Made by a program: the position numbers and the translations under genes
Assembly (NCBI RefSeq): GCF_042242105.1
Contig: NC_092028.1
Location: 14,741,338 to 14,805,337 of the forward strand
DNA: 64,000 nucleotides
Direction of reading: 5' to 3'
DNA from: Pempheris klunzingeri
Lineage: Eukaryota > Chordata > Actinopteri > Acropomatiformes > Pempheridae
Notes under the pieces: model-generated
Told to the model about the DNA's origin: nothing
What the model saw: the letters and a program-made list of their open reading frames with translations, nothing else
Database searches by the model: none
Shown: piece after piece, positions 35,658 through 45,714 of the stretch
Layout: every line of letters starts with the position of its first letter
Position numbering within the stretch: position 1 is the stretch's first letter

Positions 35658-37337
35658 TCACTTCTGCATATTTGAGTTATATTTGATCTTGGCAGTGTCT
35701 CCAGAATAATAAAGCCAAAGTCCGGCATGCAGAGGCTGAGTGAATGTGGTCTGGACTCTGTGGAGGAGAGTCATGGTTTTAGAGACGCTATAGAAGGACA
35801 GAACACCTGCACCGTGATCCAGGTACACTCCGACTCTGGAGGACAGAGGGCCTGAGATGGGACTTTGGAGATTGTTGTGCAAAAACGTGAAACTGTTTTT
35901 GTCACATCTTAACGCCCAAGAATTGTCGTTGAATCCATACCCACATTTATTTGACAGCCCTACTCTGCCGATATTCTTATATGAGACTGCTATGTAAACT
36001 CTTGATCCTTTCCACTCCACCTCCCAGTAACAGCGTCCCGTCAGACTCTCTCTGCTCAGGACCTGCGACCACTCCGTGAATCTGCCTGGGTGATGAGCAT
36101 AAGGCTGTTGTTGACTCGTTACTGCTGCCGTTCTGTTCCCATCAGACAACAACATCTTAGGGAATGCTGTGTTTGGATCCAGTGTGATTTCACGAGAATA
36201 TTTCAAGAATTCAGCTCTGGTTTTGGGCTCCGCTTGTGACAGTAAAACATCCACTTCAGTCACTGCCAGCGAGACGTTTGACCACTTCTCACTCAGGACG
36301 TCCTGTAGTTCGTCTCTGATGTACGACACAACGGCTGTCACCTCCGCGAAGTACCTCAGAGGACGGATATTGATGCTGGGTGAGTCTGTGGATTCGGCGA
36401 GTTGTGACACACCGGCGTAGCTGTGTAGAAAGTGGATGTGGTCCACCGTGTGTGAGAGCTTCTCCAGCTCGGCGTCTCTGCTCTTCAGCTCAGAAATCTC
36501 CTTCTCCAGCTTCTCCTGAAGCTCTCTGACTCGGCTCACTTCAGTTTCCTGCTGGGATCTGACCTGCTGCTTCACATCACAGCTTCTCTTCTGGATGAGG
36601 CGGGTCAGCTCGGCGAAGATCCTCTCACTGCCCTCCACTGCTTCATCGGCGGAGCGATTGATGGCCTCCACCTCCTGCTGAAGCTCCTTCACGTCTTTCT
36701 CGCTCTCCTGGATCCTCTGCTGGATGTTTTCCCGACTGACCTCGAGCTCTCTCTGCCTCTCAGTCCTCTCTGCCGCAGCTGAAACTGTGTCGTGGCCTTC
36801 ATGTTCGTCCATGGAGCACAGATAACAGATGCACTGCCGATCGCTGCGGCAGAAAATCTTCATCACCTCGTCGTGGCGAGTGCAGATGTTTTCCCGGAGC
36901 TTCTTCGTGGGCTCAACCAGCTTGTGTTTTTCATATAATTCACAATGAGGCAAGAGGTGTTTGTCACAGTAAGAGGCCACACACACCAGACAGGACTTGA
37001 GGGCTTTCAGTTTTCTCCCAGTGCAAAAATCACAGGCCACATCTTCAGGTCCGGCATAGCAGTGATGATGAGGAGCCGCCTGGAGCCCGGTCTTCTTCAT
37101 CTCCTCCACTAAAACTGCTAGCATGGTGTTTTTGAGCAGGACAGGTTTGGGCGTGAAGGTCTGCCTACACAGGGGGCAGCAGTGTGTTTTCCTCTCATCC
37201 TCTTCATCCCAGGCGCCTTCAATACAGCTCATGCAGTAGCTGTGCCCACAGGGAAGAGCCACCGGATCCTTCAGTAGCTCCAGACAGATCGGACAAGAGA
37301 AAGTTTCCCGCTCCAGCAACACTCCTTTCTGCGCCAT
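35658..37337 (-). CDS. TRIM-family E3 ubiquitin ligase (RING, B-boxes, coiled coil, PRY-SPRY), single exon
   Basis: One uninterrupted frame encodes 559 residues. The RING finger spans about 15-57 (C15, C18, C30, H32, C35, C38, C54, C57) and should recruit E2 enzymes. B-box-like zinc binding regions cover about 102-140 and 152-182. Residues about 190-300 form a Glu/Lys/Gln-rich coiled coil for dimer formation. The C-terminal PRY-SPRY (B30.2) domain, about 385-550, shows the usual landmarks: LDPNTAF, GRCYWEVEW (434-442), and LDHGAGVLSFY near 506-516; it would bind the substrate. Architecture and the intronless form match the large teleost TRIM16/TRIM25/TRIM47-like expansions, many linked to antiviral defence. 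The exact orthologue cannot be named. All RING ligands are intact, so it looks functional. It lies between luc7l3 and ankrd40, which suggests insertion. Confidence 0.93.
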   Translation of the reverse strand: MAQKGVLLERETFSCPICLELLKDPVALPCGHSYCMSCIEGAWDEEDERKTHCCPLCRQTFTPKPVLLKNTMLAVLVEEMKKTGLQAAPHHHCYAGPEDVACDFCTGRKLKALKSCLVCVASYCDKHLLPHCELYEKHKLVEPTKKLRENICTRHDEVMKIFCRSDRQCICYLCSMDEHEGHDTVSAAAERTERQRELEVSRENIQQRIQESEKDVKELQQEVEAINRSADEAVEGSERIFAELTRLIQKRSCDVKQQVRSQQETEVSRVRELQEKLEKEISELKSRDAELEKLSHTVDHIHFLHSYAGVSQLAESTDSPSINIRPLRYFAEVTAVVSYIRDELQDVLSEKWSNVSLAVTEVDVLLSQAEPKTRAEFLKYSREITLDPNTAFPKMLLSDGNRTAAVTSQQQPYAHHPGRFTEWSQVLSRESLTGRCYWEVEWKGSRVYIAVSYKNIGRVGLSNKCGYGFNDNSWALRCDKNSFTFLHNNLQSPISGPLSSRVGVYLDHGAGVLSFYSVSKTMTLLHRVQTTFTQPLHAGLWLYYSGDTAKIKYNSNMQK

Positions 37338-37811
37338 TTCAATTCTCGGTGAGAAAGTTTTACTTTCTAAGAAATGAAAGTAGTCTGAGCTGATCTACAC
37401 AGCATGTGTTCCTGCAGTGAATACAGCTCTGCTCTGCACCACATGCTGGTTCCACCCATTCTCCAACTATATATACACTATAAACTATATATCTGAAGGG
37501 GAGGGAACAAGCGGACGTGTGCACAGAGCCAGGTTTGCTGCGTTTGAGAGCAAGAAGAAGAGGGAGGAGTTATCAGATTCATTTCAGGAAGAGGAGCAGC
37601 AGTGTGAATTTAAACATAAAGGAGCCTCAGTTAGAAGCTGCTCCCCATTTGAAATCATCAGTTTTTAATTGTGAAATTCTTCTTTGCTCCTCATTCTGCT
37701 AAGTTATCAAACTGTCATAAAAACACACTAGTATTGGTTATATCAGTAGATATTCTTTCACAATATAAAAGTTTAAATAAGCAGCAAGACAGACATGACA
37801 GCAAACTACAA
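37338..37811 (-). promoter_or_regulatory. Presumed TRIM gene promoter / 5' UTR with ISRE-like words
   Basis: Directly upstream of the TRIM ATG (minus strand) there is GAAATGAAAG (37371-37380, plus orientation), two GAAA words one base apart, and the perfect inverted repeat GAAAGTTTTACTTTC (37353-37367). Canonical interferon response elements have two bases between the GAAA words, so the match is imperfect. A TATATATA-type stretch lies near 37468-37490. Interferon control is plausible for the family but not shown. Confidence 0.35.
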
Positions 37812-37837
37812 CTTCCGGTGAGCACTTTCAAAATAAA
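37812..37837 (+). repeat. Right copy of the 26-bp inverted repeat flanking the TRIM gene
   Basis: Exact reverse complement of 33002-33027. Here it starts with CTTCCGGTGAGC and ends with TTTCAAAATAAA. It lies 475 bp upstream of the TRIM start and 745 bp upstream of the ankrd40 start. The sequences outside the 26 bp diverge, apart from a similar TAAACA word just beyond. Confidence 0.85.
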
Positions 37838-38119
37838 TAAACACAACTGAATAATGCAGATATTTATATCTATATTTCCTGTCCCTTACGTTTATAGCCA
37901 CATAAATATTAGTCATAATTTCATTCAGTAATTAGCAAAAAATGATCTCACCTCGACTTTTGTCTCTCAATATGCAAAATGTGGAAATTATTACGACCCA
38001 CTGGTTGCATGGCTACTGATATCCCAGCAACACGTGTGTATTAATAACAATGACTTCACCTTTTCCACGTCAGAGTTATTTTCTTAACGACAAGAACCGC
38101 TCACATAATTCACTTTGAG

Positions 38120-38581
38120 TTAAGTGGCATCCAAAGGGGAACTAACCTTCGTGCCCACCGTTGTTACATCTAAAGATGCCCCCCGTCGAGGCGGTGGTGT
38201 TTTTGGCAGCGCGCTGACGGAGCACCGACACCACTGATTGATTGAATGAGTGTTGGTGGTGGTGGCACAACGTGGACCAGCAACAGACGTAAATGGCGAG
38301 GACGGCGGCAGCAGTCTAAACGCCAAAGAGTCGGACCGTCAACACGAAGTTGCAATTAGCAAAGCGCTTTGTTGCTACAAGCTAGCACCAAAGTCTGCTA
38401 GCAGCGCGCTGAGCTAGCCAGTAAGATTAGCCGGGGAGCTAATGCTAGCTGGCAAGTCTATTTTTAGTGGACCCCGGTGGAGCCAGCAGTAGGAAAATTG
38501 TCAAGCGATTAGTATTGACAACTCAACCCGAGAGGCTTTTGTGTATCCTATGATCTCGCATCGCTAGTTTTCTGTACCAAA
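38120..38581 (+). promoter_or_regulatory. ankrd40: ankrd40 promoter and 5' UTR, GC-richer, with GCTAGC cluster
   Basis: The block upstream of the ankrd40 ATG has raised GC and CpG content and no TATA box. Between 38357 and 38456 it holds at least five GCTAGC/TTAGC-type words. The same words crowd luc7l3 intron 1. The transcription start is not determinable from sequence alone. Confidence 0.5.
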
Positions 38582-41500
38582 ATGTCCACCACTTCGTTGG
38601 ATAAAGAATTACAGGAGCGACTGAGAGAGGCGTCTGCCATCGGGGATATCGACGAAGTGCGGACATTGGTGGAGAGTGGAGTAAATGTTAATTCACAGAA
38701 CGAAATAAATGGATGGTGAGTGTTTGGACGAACACACGAGCTCTCAAACTGAAGCCTGCATGTCAAATATTCAGGGCTAAACTGAAAAGTTGGGTGCAGT
38801 CGTTGCAGCGAAGTGCGTTGATGGAGGGATTAAAACTAGTCTGTGTTATCTCATTAGGCTTCTCAGTCAGCCTGACCTGCTGCTTTCCATCTTGCTTATT
38901 CAACCCGTAAATAAATGCCAGGTTAGCTGGCATGCTGTGGAGTATAAAGACGCCATTATTTTATTCAAGGGTTCAGTCACTGTGGAGTGATGTGAAATAA
39001 TGACGTGAACTGGCTCCTATGAAGCTTATTCCTCATTGCTATTAGTTTAGAACTTGATTGGCTTGAATAACATAATGAAAACATTCATGTCTAAAAAGTA
39101 TTCCACATACAACACAGTTATTAAACATTTTCAGACAAGCATGCAACATTACTAAGACTGTCTTATCTGTGCCTCCAATATATGTTTTGCTCAGATCTTG
39201 TGAGACTGAGGTTATAATAGTACGTCTGTCACTCGAGCACAAGGCGCAGTTCAGGTGGTGTTCGACTCCAACTTCCTAGTTCAGTGTACAACTTGTGTGA
39301 TGAAAGGTGGACCTATGGAAAAGTTATTTTATCTGCACATGTGAGTGTTTTGGTTCATTAAACTGTGTTCTCTCTCTCCGTTTTCCCCACCAGGACATGC
39401 CTGCACTGGGCATGCAAGAGGAACCATAAGCACATAGTGTCGTACTTGCTCAGTTGTGGAGCAGACAAAGAAATCCTCACGGCTAAGGACGAGCTGGCCT
39501 CTCAGCTCACATCCAAACCAGAGATCAAGCGACTTTTAGGAGGTAAATGACACATTTCTTACCCCCTGGTTCCTGTCAAATCATTATAGCAGTCTTTTGT
39601 TGCTGGCATGTGATACATCAGTTGCGTACTAACTTGATGTGATGCACTGACGTGGTTATACACTTGGGTGTTGCTGGTATAAATGTATCTACACCTTTTT
39701 ATGGTATAGATGGAGACAGAGGCCATCTTTGGTGTCATTGTGAAGAAATAATCCTTTTTATTCCTGCACTTTTATTACTGCAGTTGAAGTGGAGGAAGTG
39801 CCTGAAGTCAAGGAGCCTGAGTTGCCAATCATCCCCAACTACTTGTCTAACCCGCCCTTCATGTATTCCAAGCTGGATAACAAGTCAGAGGTCATCCTGG
39901 CCCAGCACCTTACACATAATGGCTCTGGAGATCACTCTGAGGACACGCACAGCGATTCGGCCTCCCTTTCTCCAACTCATGAGCCTCAAAAATCACAGAG
40001 CCTGCTCTCTGACGGCTCCACTCCTCCCCCAACCACCACCAACCACAGCCAAGCCCAGGCTGGGGAATTCATTCCTGTTGCTGAGCAAAATGGTGTGTCA
40101 CCCAGCCCGGCCTCATCCCACAACCACGCTGTTGTGAACTGCGCAGTGCCCATGGACCTGTCAGTTGAGCCGCATCTTGTCAATCACGCAGACTACGCGC
40201 ATGCAGTTGCACACAATGGCACCATGTGCTCGCCTCCGTTGGCCTCACCCAGCCCCAGTTTGGCCGGCAGCAGTGGGAGCCAGGTCCAGGCCCCGGTGGC
40301 CAGCGCTAACCCAACTATGAGCAGGCAGCAGTCTATCCCGCAGCAGCTGAGCTACGGACAGGCTGGCGGGCCCATGCCAGCCTTCCAGCCTTTCTTCTTC
40401 ACCAGCACTTTCCCCGTCAATGTGCAAGGTGAGAGAGTAATCATGAAAGGGTTAATAGTGAGTATGATTAGATCAGTAACTCTCACCTTGTGCTGTGTCC
40501 ACCATCTTAATAAAAAAACACAATATCTTTGTTAATAGAGAGGTGTCACCCTGGTCTGTCTTTCCAGAGTTGGTGCTGAAGGTGCGCATCCAGAACCCCA
40601 ACGCACGGGAGAACGACTTCATTGAGGTGGAGCTGGACCGCCAGGAGCTCACATATCGTTCCCTTCTGAGGGTCTGCTGCCGTGAGTTAGACATCAGCGC
40701 AGAGCACGTGGAGAAGATCCGCAAGCTGCCAAACACCATGTTGAGAAAGGTAGGGGAAAGAAATGGGAATGAAGGCCTGCATATGACAGACCAGTTCATG
40801 TTGTCATCCAGAGTCATGTCCGCACAAGGGACCATTCAGTACACTGTACTTTACAGCAACCTACACATATAAATGCACACATGGATTCAAAAATGCTCAG
40901 CCTATAATGACGAAAAGAAGAATATTGATCTTTCAACTTACAGGAAGTTTGCTCATTTTCTCTATTTTGTGTTTGAGTGTTATCAGTCAGAACTCAGTCA
41001 AATCTGCACACACAGATATGATACACATTTAGATTCAGTGTGACCTACACTTTATGAGGATATCATTACAGTTGTCCATCGTGATTGAATGTCCACAGAC
41101 AAAGAATAATAACCGGAGTGACACAGCACACCAGTGCAGGGGGAAACTTTGAAAGTCCCTAATTTAGACAGTAACGCTTGAAGTCACATAGTGTGTATGT
41201 AAGTATGTCTTTGAACACTGAGAGGTTACTGCTTGGCTTCTCCAGCTGTGGTCTGGTGCCAAATCCACACGGGAGAAAAGTGGACATGAGTGGGCATGAG
41301 TTAGAGCCACTCCTAGACATGCACGTCTCACACACTGCATGTTCTGTGTGCAGTGAAGGAGAATTGGAGATCTGAGTACGCTAACCTGCCCGTTGCCACA
41401 ATGCCACCTGTTCTGTTTTGTCATAAATACATATGAAACAGGTTTGCTCTGCAGTCTGTGTCCGCCTGCCTCTCTGGCTGAGACATGCACACAAACTGAA

Positions 41501-42047
41501 TGTGACACTGCCCCAAACTCTCTAATTAAGTTGTTTGTGACTCTCTCGCCATCCCACTGAAACCTCCTGCCCCCCCTGTGTACACTATGTTTGTGTCATT
41601 AGTCACTGCCTCTGACAAATAATGGCATATAGGGCCTGGTACAATAGAACAATAACAGTGAAACAGAAGCTGTTTGATTTATGACTACAACAAATGATCA
41701 TTTTCATTATGAAAACAAGCAATTTGAAGATTTCATATTGGGCTCAGGGAAATTCTATTTTTTTTCTGGCATTTTATAGCCCCACCATAAGTTGCCGATG
41801 AACATTTATTGAATTCAAATGGCCTCTCTCTACTGTTTTCTCCTGAAAATCAATGATTAGTAGATGAATCTGTCGTTTATTTACATTTAACTTTCCTGCC
41901 CAGGACAAGGACGTGGCCCGGCTGCAGGACTTTCAGGAGCTGGAGGTGGTGTTGGAGAAAGCAGAGGGCCTGTCCCTTTTCTCTGGGACTGGGGGCCTAA
42001 CAGACAGACCCTGCTACAACATGAAGGCCTCCCGCCTCACCTACTAG
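38582..42047 (+). CDS. ankrd40: Ankyrin repeat domain-containing protein 40
   Basis: Five exons: 38582-38715, 39394-39542, 39784-40428, 40568-40749 and 41904-42047. They give 417 residues with matching phases. Residues about 9-92 hold two clear ankyrin repeats and a partial third, including GWTCLHWACKRNHKHIVSYLL. A long Ser/Pro/His-rich middle (about 105-305) looks disordered and carries PMDLS at 217-221, the form of a CtBP-binding motif. The C-terminal part from about 310 (start ELVLKVRIQNPNAREND; later KLPNTMLRKDKDVARLQDFQ) is well ordered and may have a ubiquitin-like fold. The identification rests on remembered similarity to human ANKRD40 (368 residues) and on its divergent arrangement with luc7l3. 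The molecular function of the family is not well known. It probably acts as a protein-binding adaptor. Confidence 0.93.
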
Positions 42048-44935
42048 AGCTACCACAGAGCCTGAGGTCTCCCCGCTTTTGATGGGCTCCTGTAGCTGCC
42101 CTCAAGCAACCATAACTAGTTGCCCGCCCAGGTCCCTCGTTACAGCTTTGTCTGGCTTTGGTGTTTCGCCAATTTCCTAACTGGGATTTGTTTTTTCAAG
42201 TTCTGTAGCTATTGTCCTCCTCCTGTCCTCCTCTGGCCCTCCTGCCGCTTTAGTGTACCCAACCAGTTCTAAGCGATTACTGATGCATGGTGTCCTCGAT
42301 TATGTGCGAAAGTATTTGGGCCCCCCTCTCTCCTCTCTTTTATCTCTTTCTCTCCTCCCACTGCACTTTGTGCCAAAGCTCCAGTGGGACAACAGAGGGA
42401 GACATTGGCTCGTCTTCCTTCTGGACTGGACTTGACTGGGATTCTGCAATAGCCTTATATGGACACATCTCTATACTGGCTGTGGACTGTGGTCACAGAG
42501 GAGAATGGTCTGATAAGACCAAGAGCAGAGGACAACAGGAAGGATTTACATAACTCTTACTGATAAGTTCATCATCAGTCCACAGAATAGGACGAGTTTC
42601 AGCACAGTGGACTTGCACACATCAACTTGAATTTCTAACAAATTGACCTGTAGAGTGTTATCAGATATTCTAGCTGGCATACACGCTTTCATACATGCTG
42701 TAGGCAGAAACCTTAGTGTCTTTGCAGAGGGCATCTATTATGGGCCTGATTCTTAAGGTGGAGGTAATCTCTCACCAGGTGAGACTTAGGAATCTTTGAC
42801 CAATTATACGTCTATTTGCTGACCACGCATACAGTACGCTTTAATCTATATCCATACATGGATGGACACTTTTGAGTAGGAGTACTGGTTTCCCTACATA
42901 TTTAAATCATCCAGTCATACACTGTGGAAAAGACATAACTAGTTTTGTTTGAATTGTTCTCGTTAGTGTCTTCTCATGTCAGACTAAGACTTCATTTACA
43001 TCGTAGAGGTAAACGTGCAGCAACTTGAAGCAGGACTTATTTTTCTTTTCTTCAGTGCATCATTGCTTTCGCTTTGCAGGGTGTGCTACTCGCCACGGTC
43101 AGCATAACACCCAAGCTGTCAACTGTGAAGTATTTATTTTTTTTTAATTTTTGGAGTTCTATTGACTCTTACTAATAAAGGGAGACTGTGTTTGAGTCGC
43201 AGCAAAGTTTGAGTATGAGGCTCCCGCTTGATTTTCCGTACATTGGGGTTAAAACCTTCTGTTGAATATTTTCAGTTGCTGTGCTTCTGTTTAACTGTGA
43301 TTAGAATTGAAACCAAAAACTAATCTAGCCAGCAAAGATAACTGACTGCAGAATAAACCATCACTGCTTCAGAAAAGAATGCAGCCTTGTTAGATTTATT
43401 TTCCTGAGCGAAGAGGAAATAAATATATTACAGCAAAGGACGCGACGATCTGTGTTTTGTCACATTTGGTCTATGATTGAGTGCTTCCATGCTCCTCTGT
43501 CAATCCAAATTATCATTTCTGACATGATAGTCTTTGTTGCACTGAGTTTAAACTTAAGCTGTCTATATAGTGACTAGATTTCTTTAAAATGTAACAACAG
43601 AAAGAAACACTATTGATTTGTATGGCTTTTGTTTTGTAATTTTAAAAAAATGTTAATGTTTTCTATTTGGTAGCTGAATCAGAGATGTTGCTATCTGACT
43701 TCAATGGAAACTGACAAGATGTATATTAAGAATTTAACTGGGTCATGACAGGTCAGAAGGCACAGCCATGTTGTGTCGGATATTAAATGTTTATGCTGCT
43801 TTCATCAACACTTTATATTCCATTAACTCTCGATGCTGGGCCTCTTTTATTTTAAGCAGTGCAGTCGGCGGCCACTACACATGTCCTACAATCAAAAGGT
43901 TTCTTACCCAGTGGTGACTGTTTACTGTTCAAATGTATACCTGAAGCTCTTACTGTATTTGTATGTTTTATGATATATTTTTTATTAATTTGTATAATTT
44001 TTTTTTTTAACCAGCTAGGCCTGTTGCGTTTGTGTCAAAAAAGTCTACGATCGTGTAAGAAGGAGTTCAACAATTGGAGGAAAAGTATTGAGACGCTATT
44101 GTTGAAGCCAAGTGCAATGTTTGGGGGGGGGAGAATGTGTTTCCAGAGTTTGCTGTGAGAAGAGAAGACCACCAAGAGTGCTTATTTTATGTTCTCAACT
44201 ATGTTAACCGCTTTATTAAGTGAAGTTGTGCCACAGGTTAAAGGCAGGAGTTTGGTTGAAGAAGTGGAACAGTGTATGGAGGAAACACCCCCCTGGGTGA
44301 ATGAGAGCAGCATGTTTGAAATGGGTTTTTATGGGATCTTCTTTGATTCTGTGGAAAGGAGATAACTAACATTGTATTTGTGGGGTTTGCTTATTGTTCT
44401 AGAAAAAGCAGAATACAGTTTGACTTAACCTATGCATTCAGAGTCTGATATTTTTATATACAGTACGTCTTGTGTACTTGTAGAAATAATCTTAGGCACT
44501 GTTAAAGTTGTGTTTTTTTTTTTCCGTTCACGAGACCTGTATCTGTTCTTTGATAAAGCATGGTGAATTACCTGATCTCTTCCCTCCTTTTCTCTCAAAC
44601 TGATCAAAACGGACTAAAAGCGTACTACATCCATCTGACTAATGTAATGAGTACATTGATGTAATGAGTTTGAGTATTTATCTTAATTGTCACTTTAACT
44701 GAAGGGACCAGTGACCTGTTTTGTGTGGCTTTTCTTGCAGGTCATCCTGTTTGTGTACCTGCATGTGTGTGAGTGGGAATTTGAGGTCAACTCCCCATTT
44801 TTGTGTATTTCAGCTGAGAGCCACTAGGGGGAGCAGGAGAGCAAATATTGGCATCAGATGAGCCACTTAACTGTAGTATCTGGGTATGCCACTTTGTGGT
44901 GTTGCTTGGATTTGATTGAATAAAAAAAAAAAAAA
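42048..44935 (+). other. ankrd40: ankrd40 3' untranslated region (long)
   Basis: About 2.9 kb without a gene follows the stop codon. Candidate polyadenylation signals are AATAAA near 43174-43179 and at 44919-44924, the second followed by an A-run that is encoded in the genome. A CTCF-like site lies at 44821-44836. The end of the transcript is inferred. Confidence 0.45.
44821..44836 (+). promoter_or_regulatory. CTCF-like motif
   Basis: CCACTAGGGGGAGCAG matches the vertebrate CTCF core consensus closely on the plus strand. It lies about 100 bp before the distal ankrd40 polyadenylation signal. Binding is not shown. Confidence 0.5.
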
Positions 44936-45400
44936 AGAAGAAGTACTTTATAACCTGCTGTTTGGATACTTGTCTACTATCTTTATATTGTAATGTACTT
45001 CTGTCTGTAATTGACAGTGATAAACTCTTAATAATTAAATAAGAACAATTGTCATGCAGGTATACAAGTAGTAACTGGAAACTGTTCCTGTCACAAAAGA
45101 TGTTGGAGGGGAAAAATGATCTTTATTGTTATGATACGGTCGGCTTGAAAGCACTTTTTTCCCAGCTGTGGTTGCATTCATTTTTTTCATTACTGAAAAT
45201 CAGAAAAAGGAGCAGACTTTTTAAGTGTAGCAGCATTCAAAGGCAAATTACATGCACTTTTAATAAGGTTCTACCCGCACATTTATTCTAATAAATCTAA
45301 AATAAACCTGAATGATATTTTTTGGTTTGACTTTTGTAACCCATCAGCCATGGATAGGGCCATATGGTATAAGTAAAATCCTCTATTATAACGTGTGTTT

Positions 45401-45714
45401 TGGTAACACTTTACAATACGACTTTATTAATTAGGTTGTGAGTTCTCAATCATTAATAAACAATTCTAGACAAGTTATAACACAGATTTGAGCACACTGA
45501 TGGGAGCGCACTATTTAGCAAGATCCAGATTACTACTCATCAATCTTACTAATGAGTTACAAATATTCATAATTTACAGAATGGAGCATTATTGTAAAGT
45601 GTAAAACATATCACCATCAAGATAACTATTGTCAAAGCCTTAGTGTATGGATATAATAGTTTGATATGCCATGACACTTTTTGGCCATAAGGTCTTATTG
45701 TAAAGTTTTACCCT
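45401..45714. mobile_element. MITE with ACACTTTACAATA terminal inverted repeats
   Basis: The left end reads GGTAACACTTTACAATA (45402-45418). Thirteen bases of it (ACACTTTACAATA) recur as an exact inverted copy at 45590-45602, giving a 0.2-kb element. A second, less perfect right end (TATTGTAAAGTTTTACC) lies at about 45696-45712, so either the real element is 0.31 kb or two copies overlap. The GGTAACACTTTACAATAAGG terminus is familiar from abundant fish short DNA transposons. No coding capacity. Confidence 0.6.

Noticed and set aside
36169-36420. Plus-strand 83-codon frame
   Set aside because: Antisense shadow of the TRIM gene coding sequence.
44919-44940. Processed retrocopy suggested by AATAAA followed by an A-run
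   Set aside because: No retrocopied coding sequence precedes it. It fits the distal end of the ankrd40 3' untranslated region with a genomic A-run.
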